64,000 nt of DNA from Pseudobutyrivibrio sp. (lineage in GTDB: Bacteria > Bacillota > Clostridia > Lachnospirales > Lachnospiraceae): assembly GCF_015057185.1 (NCBI RefSeq), contig NZ_SVEV01000011.1, positions 26,085 through 90,084 of the forward strand, written 5' to 3'. Below are positions 25,169-33,102 of the stretch, one piece after another. The first letter of the stretch is position 1, and every line of letters starts with the position of its first letter. The notes beneath the pieces were generated by a model, which did not search any database, was not told the DNA's origin, and saw nothing but the letters and a program-made list of their open reading frames with translations. A program made the position numbers and the translations under genes.

Positions 25169-25296
25169 CAAAAAAATGACATCACATAGTAAAGATTTAA
25201 AAGTCTACAAATGTTTTTGTTTGCTATTATAATTTTACAAATCAGGAAAAATTTGTTGAGATTTAACAACTGAAAGTATTAAGGAGGGTAATAACT

Positions 25297-26781
25297 ATGA
25301 CAAACATGCCAAATGTAAAAATTGGTGTAGTAGCAGTTTCTCGTGACTGCTTCCCAGAAAGCTTATCTGTAGACAGAAGAAAGGCGCTCATCGAAGCATA
25401 TACAAAGAAGTATGGTTCAGAGCATATCTATGAGTGTCCTGTATGTATAGTAGAAAGTGAAATTCATATGGTACAGGCTCTTGAGGATATCAAGAAGGCT
25501 GGATGTAATGCACTTTGTGTATATCTTGGAAACTTTGGTCCAGAAATCTCTGAGACACTTCTTGCAAAGCACTTTGATGGACCTAAGATGTTCTGTGCAG
25601 CAGCAGAGGAGACAGGCAATAGCTTATTAGATGGTAGAGGAGATGCTTACTGCGGTATGCTTAATGCATCTTACAACCTTCAGCTTAGAAATGTTAAGGC
25701 ATATATCCCTGAGTATCCAGTCGGTGATGCTGAGGATTGCGCTGACATGATTCATGACTTTGAGCCAATCGCTCGTGCAGTTATCGCACTTTCAGATTTA
25801 AAGATTATCAGCTTTGGTCCACGTCCAATGAACTTCCTTGCTTGTAATGCACCAATCAAGCAGCTCTACAACCTTGGTGTTGAAATTGAAGAGAACTCAG
25901 AGCTTGATCTTTTCGAAGCATTCAACAAGCACGCTGGTGATAGCCGTATTCCAGAGGTTGTTGCAGATATGGAGAAGGAGCTTGGCGCTGGAAATAAGAA
26001 GCCAGAGGTTCTTGAAAAGCTTGCTCAGTATGAGCTTACACTTAAGGATTGGGTAAGAGATCACAAGGGATATCGTAAATACGTAGCAATCGCTGGTAAG
26101 TGCTGGCCTGCATTCCAGACACAGTTTGGTTTCGTTCCTTGTTATGTAAACTCTCGTCTTACAGGTGAAGGAATCCCTGTATCATGTGAGGTTGATATCT
26201 ACGGATGTCTTTCAGAGTTCATCGGTACAGTTGTATCAGAGGATGTTGTAACACTTCTTGACATCAACAACTCAGTACCAAAGGATATGTACAATGAGGA
26301 AATCAAGGGTAAGACAAATTACACACTTGAGGATACATTCATGGGATTCCATTGCGGAAATACATGCTCTAGAAAGCTTGCATTCTGCGAGATGAGAAAC
26401 CAGAAGATTATGGCACGTACTCTTCCTGTAGAGGTTACAAACGGAACACTTGAAGGTGATATCGCTCCAGGTGAAATCACATTCTACAGACTTCAGTCTA
26501 CAGCTGACAACAAGCTTCGTGCTTACATTGCACAGGGTGAAGTTCTTGATGTTCGAACAAAGTCATTTGGTTCAATCGGTGTATTTGCAATTCCTGAGAT
26601 GGGTAGATTCTATCGTCACTGGTTAATCGAGAAGGGATTCCCACATCACGGAGCTGTTGCATTTGGTCACTACGGAAAGTCACTCTTCGAAGTGTTCAAG
26701 TACATCGGAGTGGACGTAGACGAAATCGGATACAACCAGCCTGCAGGCGTACGTTACCCTACAGAGAATCCTTGGAGATAA
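25297..26781 (+). CDS. L-fucose/L-arabinose isomerase family protein
   Basis: A 494-residue aldose-ketose isomerase of the FucI/AraA fold. Features: NALCVYLGNFGPE in the first Rossmann domain, FQTQFGFVPCYVNSRLTGEG, CEVDIYGCLSEF carrying an acidic metal ligand, FHCGNTCSRKL and GFPHHGAVAFGHYG near the end with conserved histidines. Placed just ahead of a xylulokinase, it is more likely a pentose isomerase (giving xylulose or ribulose) than a true fucose isomerase. Codon usage is that of a highly expressed gene. AGGAGG precedes the ATG. Confidence 0.9.
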   Translation: MTNMPNVKIGVVAVSRDCFPESLSVDRRKALIEAYTKKYGSEHIYECPVCIVESEIHMVQALEDIKKAGCNALCVYLGNFGPEISETLLAKHFDGPKMFCAAAEETGNSLLDGRGDAYCGMLNASYNLQLRNVKAYIPEYPVGDAEDCADMIHDFEPIARAVIALSDLKIISFGPRPMNFLACNAPIKQLYNLGVEIEENSELDLFEAFNKHAGDSRIPEVVADMEKELGAGNKKPEVLEKLAQYELTLKDWVRDHKGYRKYVAIAGKCWPAFQTQFGFVPCYVNSRLTGEGIPVSCEVDIYGCLSEFIGTVVSEDVVTLLDINNSVPKDMYNEEIKGKTNYTLEDTFMGFHCGNTCSRKLAFCEMRNQKIMARTLPVEVTNGTLEGDIAPGEITFYRLQSTADNKLRAYIAQGEVLDVRTKSFGSIGVFAIPEMGRFYRHWLIEKGFPHHGAVAFGHYGKSLFEVFKYIGVDVDEIGYNQPAGVRYPTENPWR

Positions 26782-26793
26782 TTTAAACTGAGT

Positions 26794-26992
26794 AGTGACT
26801 GACGTGTAGTTTTTCATGCTCCCGCAGGGCACCCCTCGTACTCGAGCTAGGCAACTTTCCGCTATGCGGCGCCCTCCTAGCTCGGTACGATACTGTCTCC
26901 GTTTCACTACGGTCGGTGCTTAACAAAGGTCCACAGGACCTTTAGCACCCCTGCTCGCGCTTGCCAAGACTTTGAGTCAGTCACTTTTTATT
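26794..26992. other. Highly structured GC-rich element between isomerase and xylulokinase
   Basis: A compact block that can fold almost end to end. Outer arms AGTGACTGAC (26794-26803) and GTCAGTCACT (26976-26985) are perfect. Inside are TCGTAC-GAGCTAGG (26836-26851) with CCTAGCTC-GGTACGA (26876-26890), enclosing CCGC-TAT-GCGG; and GGTGCT with AGCACC (26915-26920/26944-26949), enclosing AAAGGTCC-ACA-GGACCTTT. A T-rich run follows the outer arm. It is richer in GC than both flanking genes. Candidate cis-acting RNA, partial terminator, or small palindromic mobile repeat. No credible gene on either strand. Confidence 0.75.
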
Positions 26993-27053
26993 TATACAAG
27001 ATTATAGTAGATAACGCCTTGAGGCGTGGTTTTACGAAAAAGGAGAATGGAAA

Positions 27054-28511
27054 ATGTATTATATTGGTGTAGATCTTGGTACTTCCGCAGTAAAACTCCT
27101 TCTCATGGAAGGTAACGGAAAAATCGAGAAAATCGTTTCAAAGGAATATGACCTTAGCTTTCCACATCCAGGTTGGTCTGAGCAGAAGCCAGAGGATTGG
27201 TGGACTCAGGTAATTGCAGGACTTAAGGAGCTCACTTCAGAGGTTGATAAGACAAAAGTTGCTGGTATTTCATTTGGTGGCCAGATGCATGGTCTTGTTA
27301 CTCTTGATGCAGATGATAATGTGATTCGCCCAGCAATTCTTTGGAATGATGGACGTACAGGAAAAGAGACAGATTATCTTAACACTGTAATAGGAAAAGA
27401 TAAGTTGTCTCAGTATACAGCAAACATTGCATTTGCAGGATTTACAGCACCAAAGATTCTTTGGATGCAGGAAAATGAGCCAGGGCTTTGGGCAAAGGTT
27501 GCAAAGATTATGCTTCCAAAGGATTACATTGCTTATAAGCTTTCAGGAAGCTTCTGCACAGATTATTCTGATGCCAGCGGCATGCTTTTGCTGGATGTAA
27601 AGAATCGTTGTTGGAGCAAGGAAATGATGGATATTTGCCATGTTTCAGAAGCTCAGCTTCCAAAGCTTTATGAAAGCTACGAGGTAGTAGGCACAATCAA
27701 ACCAGAGGTTGCATCAGAGCTTGGCTTTACTAATGATGTAAAGATTATCGCAGGCGCCGGCGATAACGCTGCAGCTGCTGTTGGTACAGGCACAGTTGGA
27801 GAGGGCAAATGTAACCTTTCAATCGGTACATCAGGTACAATCTTTATCTCTAGCAAGAACTTTACAGTAGACCCTGCAAATGCACTTCACTCATTTGACC
27901 ATGCTGATGGTGGATATCACCTTATGGGATGTATGCTTTCAGCAGCATCATGCAATAAGTGGTGGATGGATGAAATCCTTAAAACAAAGGATTACCCTGC
28001 AGAACAGGCTGGTATCAAAAATCTTGGAGAGAATCATGTATTTTACCTTCCATACCTTATGGGAGAACGTAGCCCACACAACAATCCTGATGCTCGTGCT
28101 ATGTTCATCGGCATGTCTATGGATACAACACGTGAGGACATGACACAGGCAGTACTTGAAGGTGTTGCCTTTGGACTTCGTGATTCCCTTGAGGTAGCTC
28201 GTTCACAGGGCATCAAGATTGAGCGCTCTAAGATTTGCGGTGGTGGCGCTAAATCTCCATTATGGCAGCAGATTATAGCTTCTGTTATGAATCTTAAGCT
28301 TGATATTCTCGAGAATGAGGAAGGACCAGGACTTGGTGGTGCTATACTTGCAGCAGTTGGTTGCGGAACGTACGCTTCCGTTGAGGAAGCGTGCCAGGCG
28401 ATAGTACGAGTAAAGGAAACTATAGAGCCTGATCCAGAATTGATTCGTAAATACGAAGAGAGATATCAGGAATTTAAGAAGCTTTATCCTACAGTTAAAT
28501 CATTATTCTAA
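27054..28511 (+). CDS. xylB: Xylulokinase
   Basis: A 485-residue FGGY-family carbohydrate kinase. The N-terminal ATPase-fold strand is YYIGVDLGTSAVKLLLM; SFGGQMHGLV and AILWNDGRT are the xylulokinase substrate-loop signatures; the C-terminal domain has CGGGAKSPLWQQ. It phosphorylates D-xylulose to xylulose 5-phosphate for the pentose phosphate or phosphoketolase route. It lies downstream of the isomerase across the structured element, so expression of the two may be differentially set by that element. AAGGAGAATGG precedes the ATG. Confidence 0.94.
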   Translation: MYYIGVDLGTSAVKLLLMEGNGKIEKIVSKEYDLSFPHPGWSEQKPEDWWTQVIAGLKELTSEVDKTKVAGISFGGQMHGLVTLDADDNVIRPAILWNDGRTGKETDYLNTVIGKDKLSQYTANIAFAGFTAPKILWMQENEPGLWAKVAKIMLPKDYIAYKLSGSFCTDYSDASGMLLLDVKNRCWSKEMMDICHVSEAQLPKLYESYEVVGTIKPEVASELGFTNDVKIIAGAGDNAAAAVGTGTVGEGKCNLSIGTSGTIFISSKNFTVDPANALHSFDHADGGYHLMGCMLSAASCNKWWMDEILKTKDYPAEQAGIKNLGENHVFYLPYLMGERSPHNNPDARAMFIGMSMDTTREDMTQAVLEGVAFGLRDSLEVARSQGIKIERSKICGGGAKSPLWQQIIASVMNLKLDILENEEGPGLGGAILAAVGCGTYASVEEACQAIVRVKETIEPDPELIRKYEERYQEFKKLYPTVKSLF

Positions 28512-28512
28512 A

Positions 28513-28537
28513 AACATTGGCCTGTAGCCGGTTTTTT
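28513..28537 (+). terminator. Probable terminator after xylB
   Basis: A short GGC-CTGTA-GCC stem extended by weak pairs and followed by six Ts. Confidence 0.55.
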
Positions 28538-28566
28538 AATTATCTGAAAAAATTTTAAAAATTGTA

Positions 28567-28617
28567 TTGACAACTTTAATACCCTAGTGTACTATTCATA
28601 TAGTGCACTAGGGTATT
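28567..28617 (+). promoter_or_regulatory. Promoter with long palindromic operator of the GntR-ABC operon
   Basis: TTGACA (28567-28572), 17 bases, TACTAT (28590-28595). Over the -10 lies an inverted repeat with 18-bp arms and one mismatch: left arm 28578-28595 (starts AATACCCTAGTG), TCAT centre, right arm 28600-28617 (ends CACTAGGGTATT). The repressor encoded 21 bases later is the likely ligand. Confidence 0.88.
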
Positions 28618-28637
28618 GTTATTAAGAGGAGTTATAA

Positions 28638-29006
28638 ATGTTAAAGTATGAAACAAACGCGCCAATTTATTTGCAGGTTGTTGATGCAATAAAGCTTGAC
28701 ATTATCAATGGCAAGCTAAAAGCGGGAGACAAGCTACCATCAGGTCGTGATTTGGCGATTCAATACACTATAAATCCTAATACCGCCGCTAGGGTTTATC
28801 AGGAATTGGAACGTCAGGAAATATGCTTTACAAAACGAGGTATGGGTACCTTTGTCACAGAAGACCACCAAAAAATAATTGAGTGCAGAAAACAAATGGC
28901 TGATGAAACCTTGCACAGGTTTTTAATTGGCCTAAAGGAGCTTGGAATAACCAAGGAAGAAGCAATTGAAATGATTAACGAAGCAAATGACATTTGCTTA
29001 ATTTAG
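28638..29006 (+). CDS. GntR family (YtrA-type) repressor
   Basis: A 122-residue short GntR protein of the YtrA subfamily: winged helix with PIYLQVVDAIKLDIINGKLK, LPSGRDLAIQYTINPNTAARVYQELE and the wing KRGMGTFVTED, followed only by a ~45-residue helical dimerisation tail. YtrA-type regulators control adjacent ABC transporters, here the two genes that follow with 12-base gaps. It likely represses its own operon at 28578-28617; inducing signal unknown (cell-wall-active compounds in Bacillus). Confidence 0.93.
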   Translation: MLKYETNAPIYLQVVDAIKLDIINGKLKAGDKLPSGRDLAIQYTINPNTAARVYQELERQEICFTKRGMGTFVTEDHQKIIECRKQMADETLHRFLIGLKELGITKEEAIEMINEANDICLI

Positions 29007-29018
29007 GAGGATGATGAA

Positions 29019-29708
29019 ATGCTAGAGAGTGTTAATGTAACGAAAAAGTTTCTTAACAAAGTGGCAGTGGATAATGTATCTATGACTTTAGAGCCAGGAC
29101 ATATTTATGCACTACTTGGACCTAACGGAAGTGGTAAGACCACATGGATGAAAATGGTTGCAGGTCTTATCAAACCAACCAGCGGAGTAATTTTATACAA
29201 GGGGGCTCCTGTTAGTATTGAGTCTCGTAAGGAAATTGCCTACATGTCTACTGAGCCATATTTTTATGATTGGATGACAGTTTTAGATGTTGGCAAATAC
29301 TATCAGGATTTCTTTGGAGATTTCGATTTTAATAAATATGCTAGATTGATTGATCTGATGGAATTATCCATGGATTTAAAACTTAAAAACCTTTCTTCAG
29401 GTATGATGGCCAAGCTTAAAGTTGCTGCAACAATGGGACGTAACTCAAAAATCTACATGCTTGATGAACCTTTAAATGGAATTGATTTATTAGCACGCGA
29501 CCAGGTTATGAAGGCTGTTCTCACAGAGACTTCTCCGGATAATATTCTTATTATTTCTAGTCATTTGGTAGAAGAACTTGAGTCAGTAGTAGATAGAGCC
29601 ATTTTTATTAAGGAAGCAAAGCTACAGGGTATCTATGACTTGGAGCTTATGAGATCAGGCTCAGGAGTATCTATTGCAGACAAGTATCGTGAAGTATACG
29701 CTAGATAA
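29019..29708 (+). CDS. ABC transporter ATP-binding protein
   Basis: A 229-residue ABC ATPase. Walker A is LLGPNGSGKTTWMK, the signature motif is LSSGMMAKLKVAATM (degenerate, SSGMM rather than LSGGQ), Walker B is IYMLDEPLNGID, and the switch histidine is in ISSHLVEEL. It energises the permease encoded 12 bases downstream. The degenerate signature is usual for YtrB/BcrA-like exporters. Substrate unknown. Confidence 0.93.
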   Translation: MLESVNVTKKFLNKVAVDNVSMTLEPGHIYALLGPNGSGKTTWMKMVAGLIKPTSGVILYKGAPVSIESRKEIAYMSTEPYFYDWMTVLDVGKYYQDFFGDFDFNKYARLIDLMELSMDLKLKNLSSGMMAKLKVAATMGRNSKIYMLDEPLNGIDLLARDQVMKAVLTETSPDNILIISSHLVEELESVVDRAIFIKEAKLQGIYDLELMRSGSGVSIADKYREVYAR

Positions 29709-29720
29709 GGGAGGTCAAAA

Positions 29721-30470
29721 ATGGGAAAGCTATTAAAATATGAATTTCGTAAAACACTTGGAATAAAAATGATTATTCTCGCAATAACAGCTGTTATTGA
29801 GGCATTTGTTTTAATTGGATTATACACAGAAAGTGAAGATACATTTGCAATTTCTACATGCATTTTAGTTTTAGAATCATTTGTAGCCATCATACTTATT
29901 GGTATCTATGGAATTAGATTACTACATAAGGATTTAAATACAAAACAAAGCTATATGCTTTTTATGACACCTAACAGCAGCTACAAGATTCTTGGATCAA
30001 AGGTTATCGAAAGCGGTGCATCTATCATAATTGGTGGATCCTTCTTCATCGCTCTTGGAGCGCTTGATGCAGTACTTATTTCAGCAAAATATGGTGAATT
30101 AGAAGAAATGTTTGATGCATTGGGATACTTTTTCTCTGACTTAGTTAGACTTGATAGTGGTGTAGTAATAACTAGCCTCTTCTCAATGCTTGTTTCTTGG
30201 TTATTTGTAATCACACTTGGATTCTTCGCAGAAGTAATTGCAGCTACATTATTAAATGGAAGAAAGCACAGCTCGATTCTCAGCTTTATTATCTTCATTG
30301 TAATCTTAATTGTAGTTAGCAATGTAGTTGCTAATGTTGCTCATCCAGGTAGTAGCTCTTCGTACATTTCTATATCATATAATATAATTAACATAGTAAT
30401 CTACGCACTATTATCATTAGTTATGTACTTTATAACAGCATGGATTATGGACAACAAGCTTTCAGTGTAG
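29721..30470 (+). CDS. ABC-2 type permease
   Basis: A 249-residue integral membrane protein with about six hydrophobic segments (~18-35, 45-65, 97-118, 145-170, 188-205, 220-240) and the phrase LLHKDLNTKQSYMLFMTPNSSYKILGSKV between the second and third, typical of ABC-2 exporters linked to YtrA regulators. It forms the channel for the ATPase upstream. No terminator is evident before the next gene, but that gene has its own structured leader. Confidence 0.88.
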   Translation: MGKLLKYEFRKTLGIKMIILAITAVIEAFVLIGLYTESEDTFAISTCILVLESFVAIILIGIYGIRLLHKDLNTKQSYMLFMTPNSSYKILGSKVIESGASIIIGGSFFIALGALDAVLISAKYGELEEMFDALGYFFSDLVRLDSGVVITSLFSMLVSWLFVITLGFFAEVIAATLLNGRKHSSILSFIIFIVILIVVSNVVANVAHPGSSSSYISISYNIINIVIYALLSLVMYFITAWIMDNKLSV

Positions 30471-30536
30471 TTATCTAATGTTGTTATAAAATGTGAAAAT
30501 ATTGTTAAAAATCTGTGAATAATAACAATTGAATAT

Positions 30537-30593
30537 AACCTCTCTACTGTATATCATATAGACCGTTGTTTTTTGTGTGAAAGTAGAGAGGTT
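30537..30593 (+). promoter_or_regulatory. Leader hairpin that hides a Shine-Dalgarno site
   Basis: AACCTCTCTACT (30537-30548) and AGTAGAGAGGTT (30582-30593) are perfect 12-bp arms with a 33-base loop. The right arm contains GAGAGG, the only Shine-Dalgarno for the ATG at 30599. In the folded state translation should be blocked, so the leader could be a thermosensor, an sRNA target or a ligand-sensing switch. Confidence 0.7.
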
Positions 30594-30598
30594 ATTTT

Positions 30599-30805
30599 AT
30601 GTTAAGCATTCTTATGTTAGTAGTTTTTAGTTTAGCAACATTATTTTTCATCGGTTTTATCGTAGAAAATGCAACTTATGCAAAGCGTTCTATTGCACTA
30701 GAAGATACAGCTTGCATCATTAGAGCCGTAGGTGCCATCATCGTAAGCGTACTTGCAGTTACAGCCCTTTGGCTTCAGGCTTGTTACTACTTTTTCTTTG
30801 CATAA
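30599..30805 (+). CDS. Small two-helix membrane protein
   Basis: A 68-residue protein with two hydrophobic helices (about residues 3-24 and 42-66) joined by a short charged loop (ENATYAKRSIALEDT). No family recognised. It is preceded by the Shine-Dalgarno-sequestering hairpin and followed by a terminator that is itself part of the giant palindrome. The regulated leader and clean terminator argue that it is real, but the length makes this less certain. Confidence 0.6.
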   Translation: MLSILMLVVFSLATLFFIGFIVENATYAKRSIALEDTACIIRAVGAIIVSVLAVTALWLQACYYFFFA

Positions 30806-30817
30806 TAAATTGCTCTT

Positions 30818-30844
30818 AAGCGCTCCCTTTGTGGAGCGTTTTTT
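30818..30844 (+). terminator. Terminator of the small membrane gene (left end of palindrome)
   Basis: CGCTCC (30821-30826), six-base loop, GGAGCG (30833-30838), six Ts. It lies inside the left arm, with a different-sequence but equivalently placed terminator in the right arm. Confidence 0.85.
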
Positions 30845-31603
30845 ATTGCTTGCCATTTTGGTATATTGCCCACTCGGACCCCGCGTTCCACCATGGCCGC
30901 CACCCCTGCCCCCTGTAGACAAACACTTCACAAGAATATTTTGTTTTCCTAATATGCAAAGACTCGCATCTTTTATTAGCATGTGTCTTTCTCATGTCTG
31001 TGACTTCTTGTGGGCTGCTTTATGAAAAGCCCACAAGAACCTGGCTTTGCCAGGCAATATTTTCTTTCAGAAAATATTGGTCTATGTCCGGTTCATGATT
31101 TTCTGATGAAAATCATGGACCTGTACAATTTTGAAAAAAGTATTTTATGGGCGGACATCAAAAACTATATTTAGTACAACTCAGGCTCAGGGGGAATTGG
31201 GTGATTTGGGAGTGCGCTTAGAAAATTAAAAGCAGGATTATCAATATATTGGCATGCGCCGCTAGGACGGCGGCGCAAGTGCGACACGCGACACGATGTC
31301 GTATAAAGCACGGTGCCAATATATGATAATCCTGCTTTTTAAATTTTCTTAGCAAACGTACTATGAACCCGATTCCCCCTTGAGACCTGAGTTGTACCAA
31401 TTAAAATAAACTAATATATCCGCCCAGTAAAAATACATTTTTCAAAATAGTTCATCCATAGAAAGACACATGCGGGATGCTCCCTTTTGCATATTGGAAA
31501 ACTAAAAATATTCGTGAAATTGTGTTTGTCTACAGGGGGGGCAGGGGTGGCGGCCATGGCTGGAAGTGGGGCCCGAGTGGGCAGGAAAATTAGAGGGCAA
31601 GCA

Positions 31604-31636
31604 ATAAAAAAAGCACCACAGAAAACTGTGATGCTT
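31604..31636 (-). terminator. Terminator of tRNA-Glu (right end of palindrome)
   Basis: Read on the minus strand: AAGCATCACAG, TTTT, CTGTGGTGCTT, then seven Ts. It starts a few bases after the tRNA 3' end. Confidence 0.9.
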
Positions 31637-31641
31637 AAGAG

Positions 31642-31713
31642 CAGTTCCTAGCGGAATCGAACCGCTGTTTTCGCCGTGAGAGGGCGACGTCTTAACCGCT
31701 TGACCAAGGAACC
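31642..31713 (-). tRNA. tRNA-Glu (anticodon CTC)
   Basis: Minus-strand tRNA: acceptor GGTTCCT/AGGAACT (G-T at the first pair), anticodon stem TCGCC/GGCGA around CTCTCAC, T-arm GCGGTTCGATTCCGC, discriminator G. The C34 isoacceptor for GAG codons. The palindromic element begins at its 3' end. Confidence 0.94.
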
Positions 31714-31743
31714 ATGTGCTGTCTTGCCTCAGCGACGAGATAA

Positions 31744-31772
31744 ATAATACTATGGCTAGACAGTTTCGTCAA
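31744..31772 (-). promoter_or_regulatory. Promoter of tRNA-Glu
   Basis: On the minus strand: TTGACG (31772-31767), 17 bases, TATTAT (31749-31744), about 30 bases before the tRNA. Confidence 0.8.
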
Positions 31773-31961
31773 GGGGATTTTTAAATTTTTTTTGGAAATT
31801 TGTATTTATTTCCATTTTGCACAAAATGTCTATTAATCTAAAACGTTTACGTTGACATTATAGCAGAAGTGTCGCAGAAAGTATTTTGTTTCGTTGCGGT
31901 TTTTAAGTAGAACATTTAGAATGAAAATAGGTATTTATTTATGTAAAAGGGAGGGATGTTT

Positions 31962-33101
31962 ATGGCTCAAACTAACATGCTAGCTATGATTCTGGCTGGT
32001 GGGCGAGGAAGTCGTCTACATGAGCTAACTAGTAAGGTGGCTAAGCCAGCAGTTTACTATGGAGGAAAGTATCGAATAATTGATTTTCCGTTAAGTAATT
32101 GCGCCAATTCGGGCATTGATATAGTGGGAGTGCTTACACAGTATGAATCTGTACTGCTTAACAGTTATGTTGCAGCAGGTGGTCGTTGGGGTCTTGATAC
32201 CAAAGACAGTGGTGTCTTTGTTCTTACACCTAGAGAGAAGGCTGACTCAGGTCTAGATGTCTACCGCGGAACAGCGGATGCAATTTCTCAGAATATCGAT
32301 TTTATTGATTCCTATGATCCGGAATATTTGCTTGTTTTATCAGGCGATCATATTTACAAAATGAATTATGATAAGATGCTCAGCTTCCATAAAGAAAATG
32401 GTGCTGACGCTACTATTGCAGTTCGTAGTGTACCGATGAAAGAGGCTAGTCGTTTTGGAATTATGAATACAGACGATACTCGCCGAATTATCGAATTCGA
32501 AGAAAAACCAGAAAAGCCAAAGAGTAATCTTGCATCTATGGGTATCTATATTTTCAATTGGAAGACAATGAGAAAGATGCTTATCGAAGATATGAAGAAT
32601 CCTGATTCTTCACATGACTTTGGTAATGATATCATTCCGATTATGTTGGATGAGAAAAAGAAGCTCTATGCTTATGAGTTCTCAGGATATTGGAAGGATG
32701 TAGGAACAATTGATTCTCTCTGGGAGGCAAATATGGACCTTCTAGATGGAGATAATGAGCTAAATTTGGATGATACTTCTTGGAAGATTTATACAGAGGA
32801 TAGTGGTATTGTGCCACAGTATATCGCTTCATCTGCAAAAATTGATTGTGCTTATATTAATCAGGGCGCAGCAGTTGGTGGAGAAGTTTCTAGATCTGTT
32901 GTATTTACTAATTGTAAAATCGCACCAGGTGCAAAGGTAATCGATTCTGTTTTGATGCCGGGAGCTACTGTGTTAGAAGGAGCTACGGTTACTAGAGCAA
33001 TTGTTGCAGCCAATGTTCGCATTGGCAAAAATGCAAAGGTTGGTGATAAAAAGAGCGAGGAAATCCTTCTCGTGTCAAAGAATGTAAAGGGGGAGGATTA
33101 G
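31962..33101 (+). CDS. glgC: Glucose-1-phosphate adenylyltransferase
   Basis: About 379 residues. It makes ADP-glucose for glycogen synthesis. The nucleotide-binding [38 protein letters not shown] and [17 protein letters not shown] match the family, and the C-terminal ~80 residues form the hexapeptide beta-helix ([20 protein letters not shown]). The ATG at 31962 is preferred, with GGGAGGG 6 bases upstream; the ATG at 31956 abuts that site. It is followed after one base by glgD. No clear promoter was fixed in the 248-base gap upstream, although TTGACA occurs at 31852. Confidence 0.96.
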   Translation: MAQTNMLAMILAGGRGSRLHELTSKVAKPAVYYGGKYRIIDFPLSNCANSGIDIVGVLTQYESVLLNSYVAAGGRWGLDTKDSGVFVLTPREKADSGLDVYRGTADAISQNIDFIDSYDPEYLLVLSGDHIYKMNYDKMLSFHKENGADATIAVRSVPMKEASRFGIMNTDDTRRIIEFEEKPEKPKSNLASMGIYIFNWKTMRKMLIEDMKNPDSSHDFGNDIIPIMLDEKKKLYAYEFSGYWKDVGTIDSLWEANMDLLDGDNELNLDDTSWKIYTEDSGIVPQYIASSAKIDCAYINQGAAVGGEVSRSVVFTNCKIAPGAKVIDSVLMPGATVLEGATVTRAIVAANVRIGKNAKVGDKKSEEILLVSKNVKGED

Positions 33102-33102
33102 T

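Larger units (their letters stand above)
30811..31643. repeat. Giant (~830 bp) imperfect palindrome with internal hairpin cassette
   Basis: Both arms match in inverted order over most of their length. Matching blocks: TGCTCTTAAG 30811-30820/31634-31643; TTTTTTATTGCTTGCC 30839-30854/31596-31611; 30867-30926/31522-31583, including the exact 20-mer CCATGGCCGCCACCCCTGCC; AATATGCAAA 30951-30960/31486-31495; GCATGTGTCTTTCT 30979-30992/31460-31473; GTACAACTCAGG 31174-31185/31386-31397; AAAAGCAGGATTATCA 31228-31243/31324-31339. The apex (31255-31311) has TGCGCCGC/GCGGCGCA and CGACA/TGTCG hairpins. The left arm alone carries four perfect consecutive hairpins (31005-31039, 31040-31054, 31056-31078, 31090-31121). 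No credible gene. The right end overlaps the last bases of tRNA-Glu. Confidence 0.9.

Noticed and set aside
26680..26907. Minus-strand frame across the structured element at 26.8 kb
   Set aside because: No start signal, overlaps the end of the isomerase gene and follows the palindromic arms; composition is not protein-like.
26794..26992. Simple rho-independent terminator after the isomerase
   Set aside because: The outer stem is followed by a T-rich run, but the 170-base multi-branched interior is far beyond an ordinary terminator.
30698..31400. Open frames inside the giant palindrome (+ 30753-31025, - 30698-30982, - 31218-31400)
   Set aside because: Proline- or cysteine-rich low-quality translations without ribosome-binding sites, explained by the repeated GC-rich arms; they cross hairpins and terminators.
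30811..31643. Known large RNAs (GOLLD, ROOL, HEARO) or a group II intron
   Set aside because: I could not recognise their signature motifs, no reverse transcriptase or HNH gene is present, and near-full-length palindromy is not a feature I know for them. A covariance-model search would decide.
31841..31880. glgC promoter at TTGACA 31852 with a cre-like AAACGTTTAC
   Set aside because: No acceptable -10 element at 16-18 bases, and the cre match is only partial; left unassigned.
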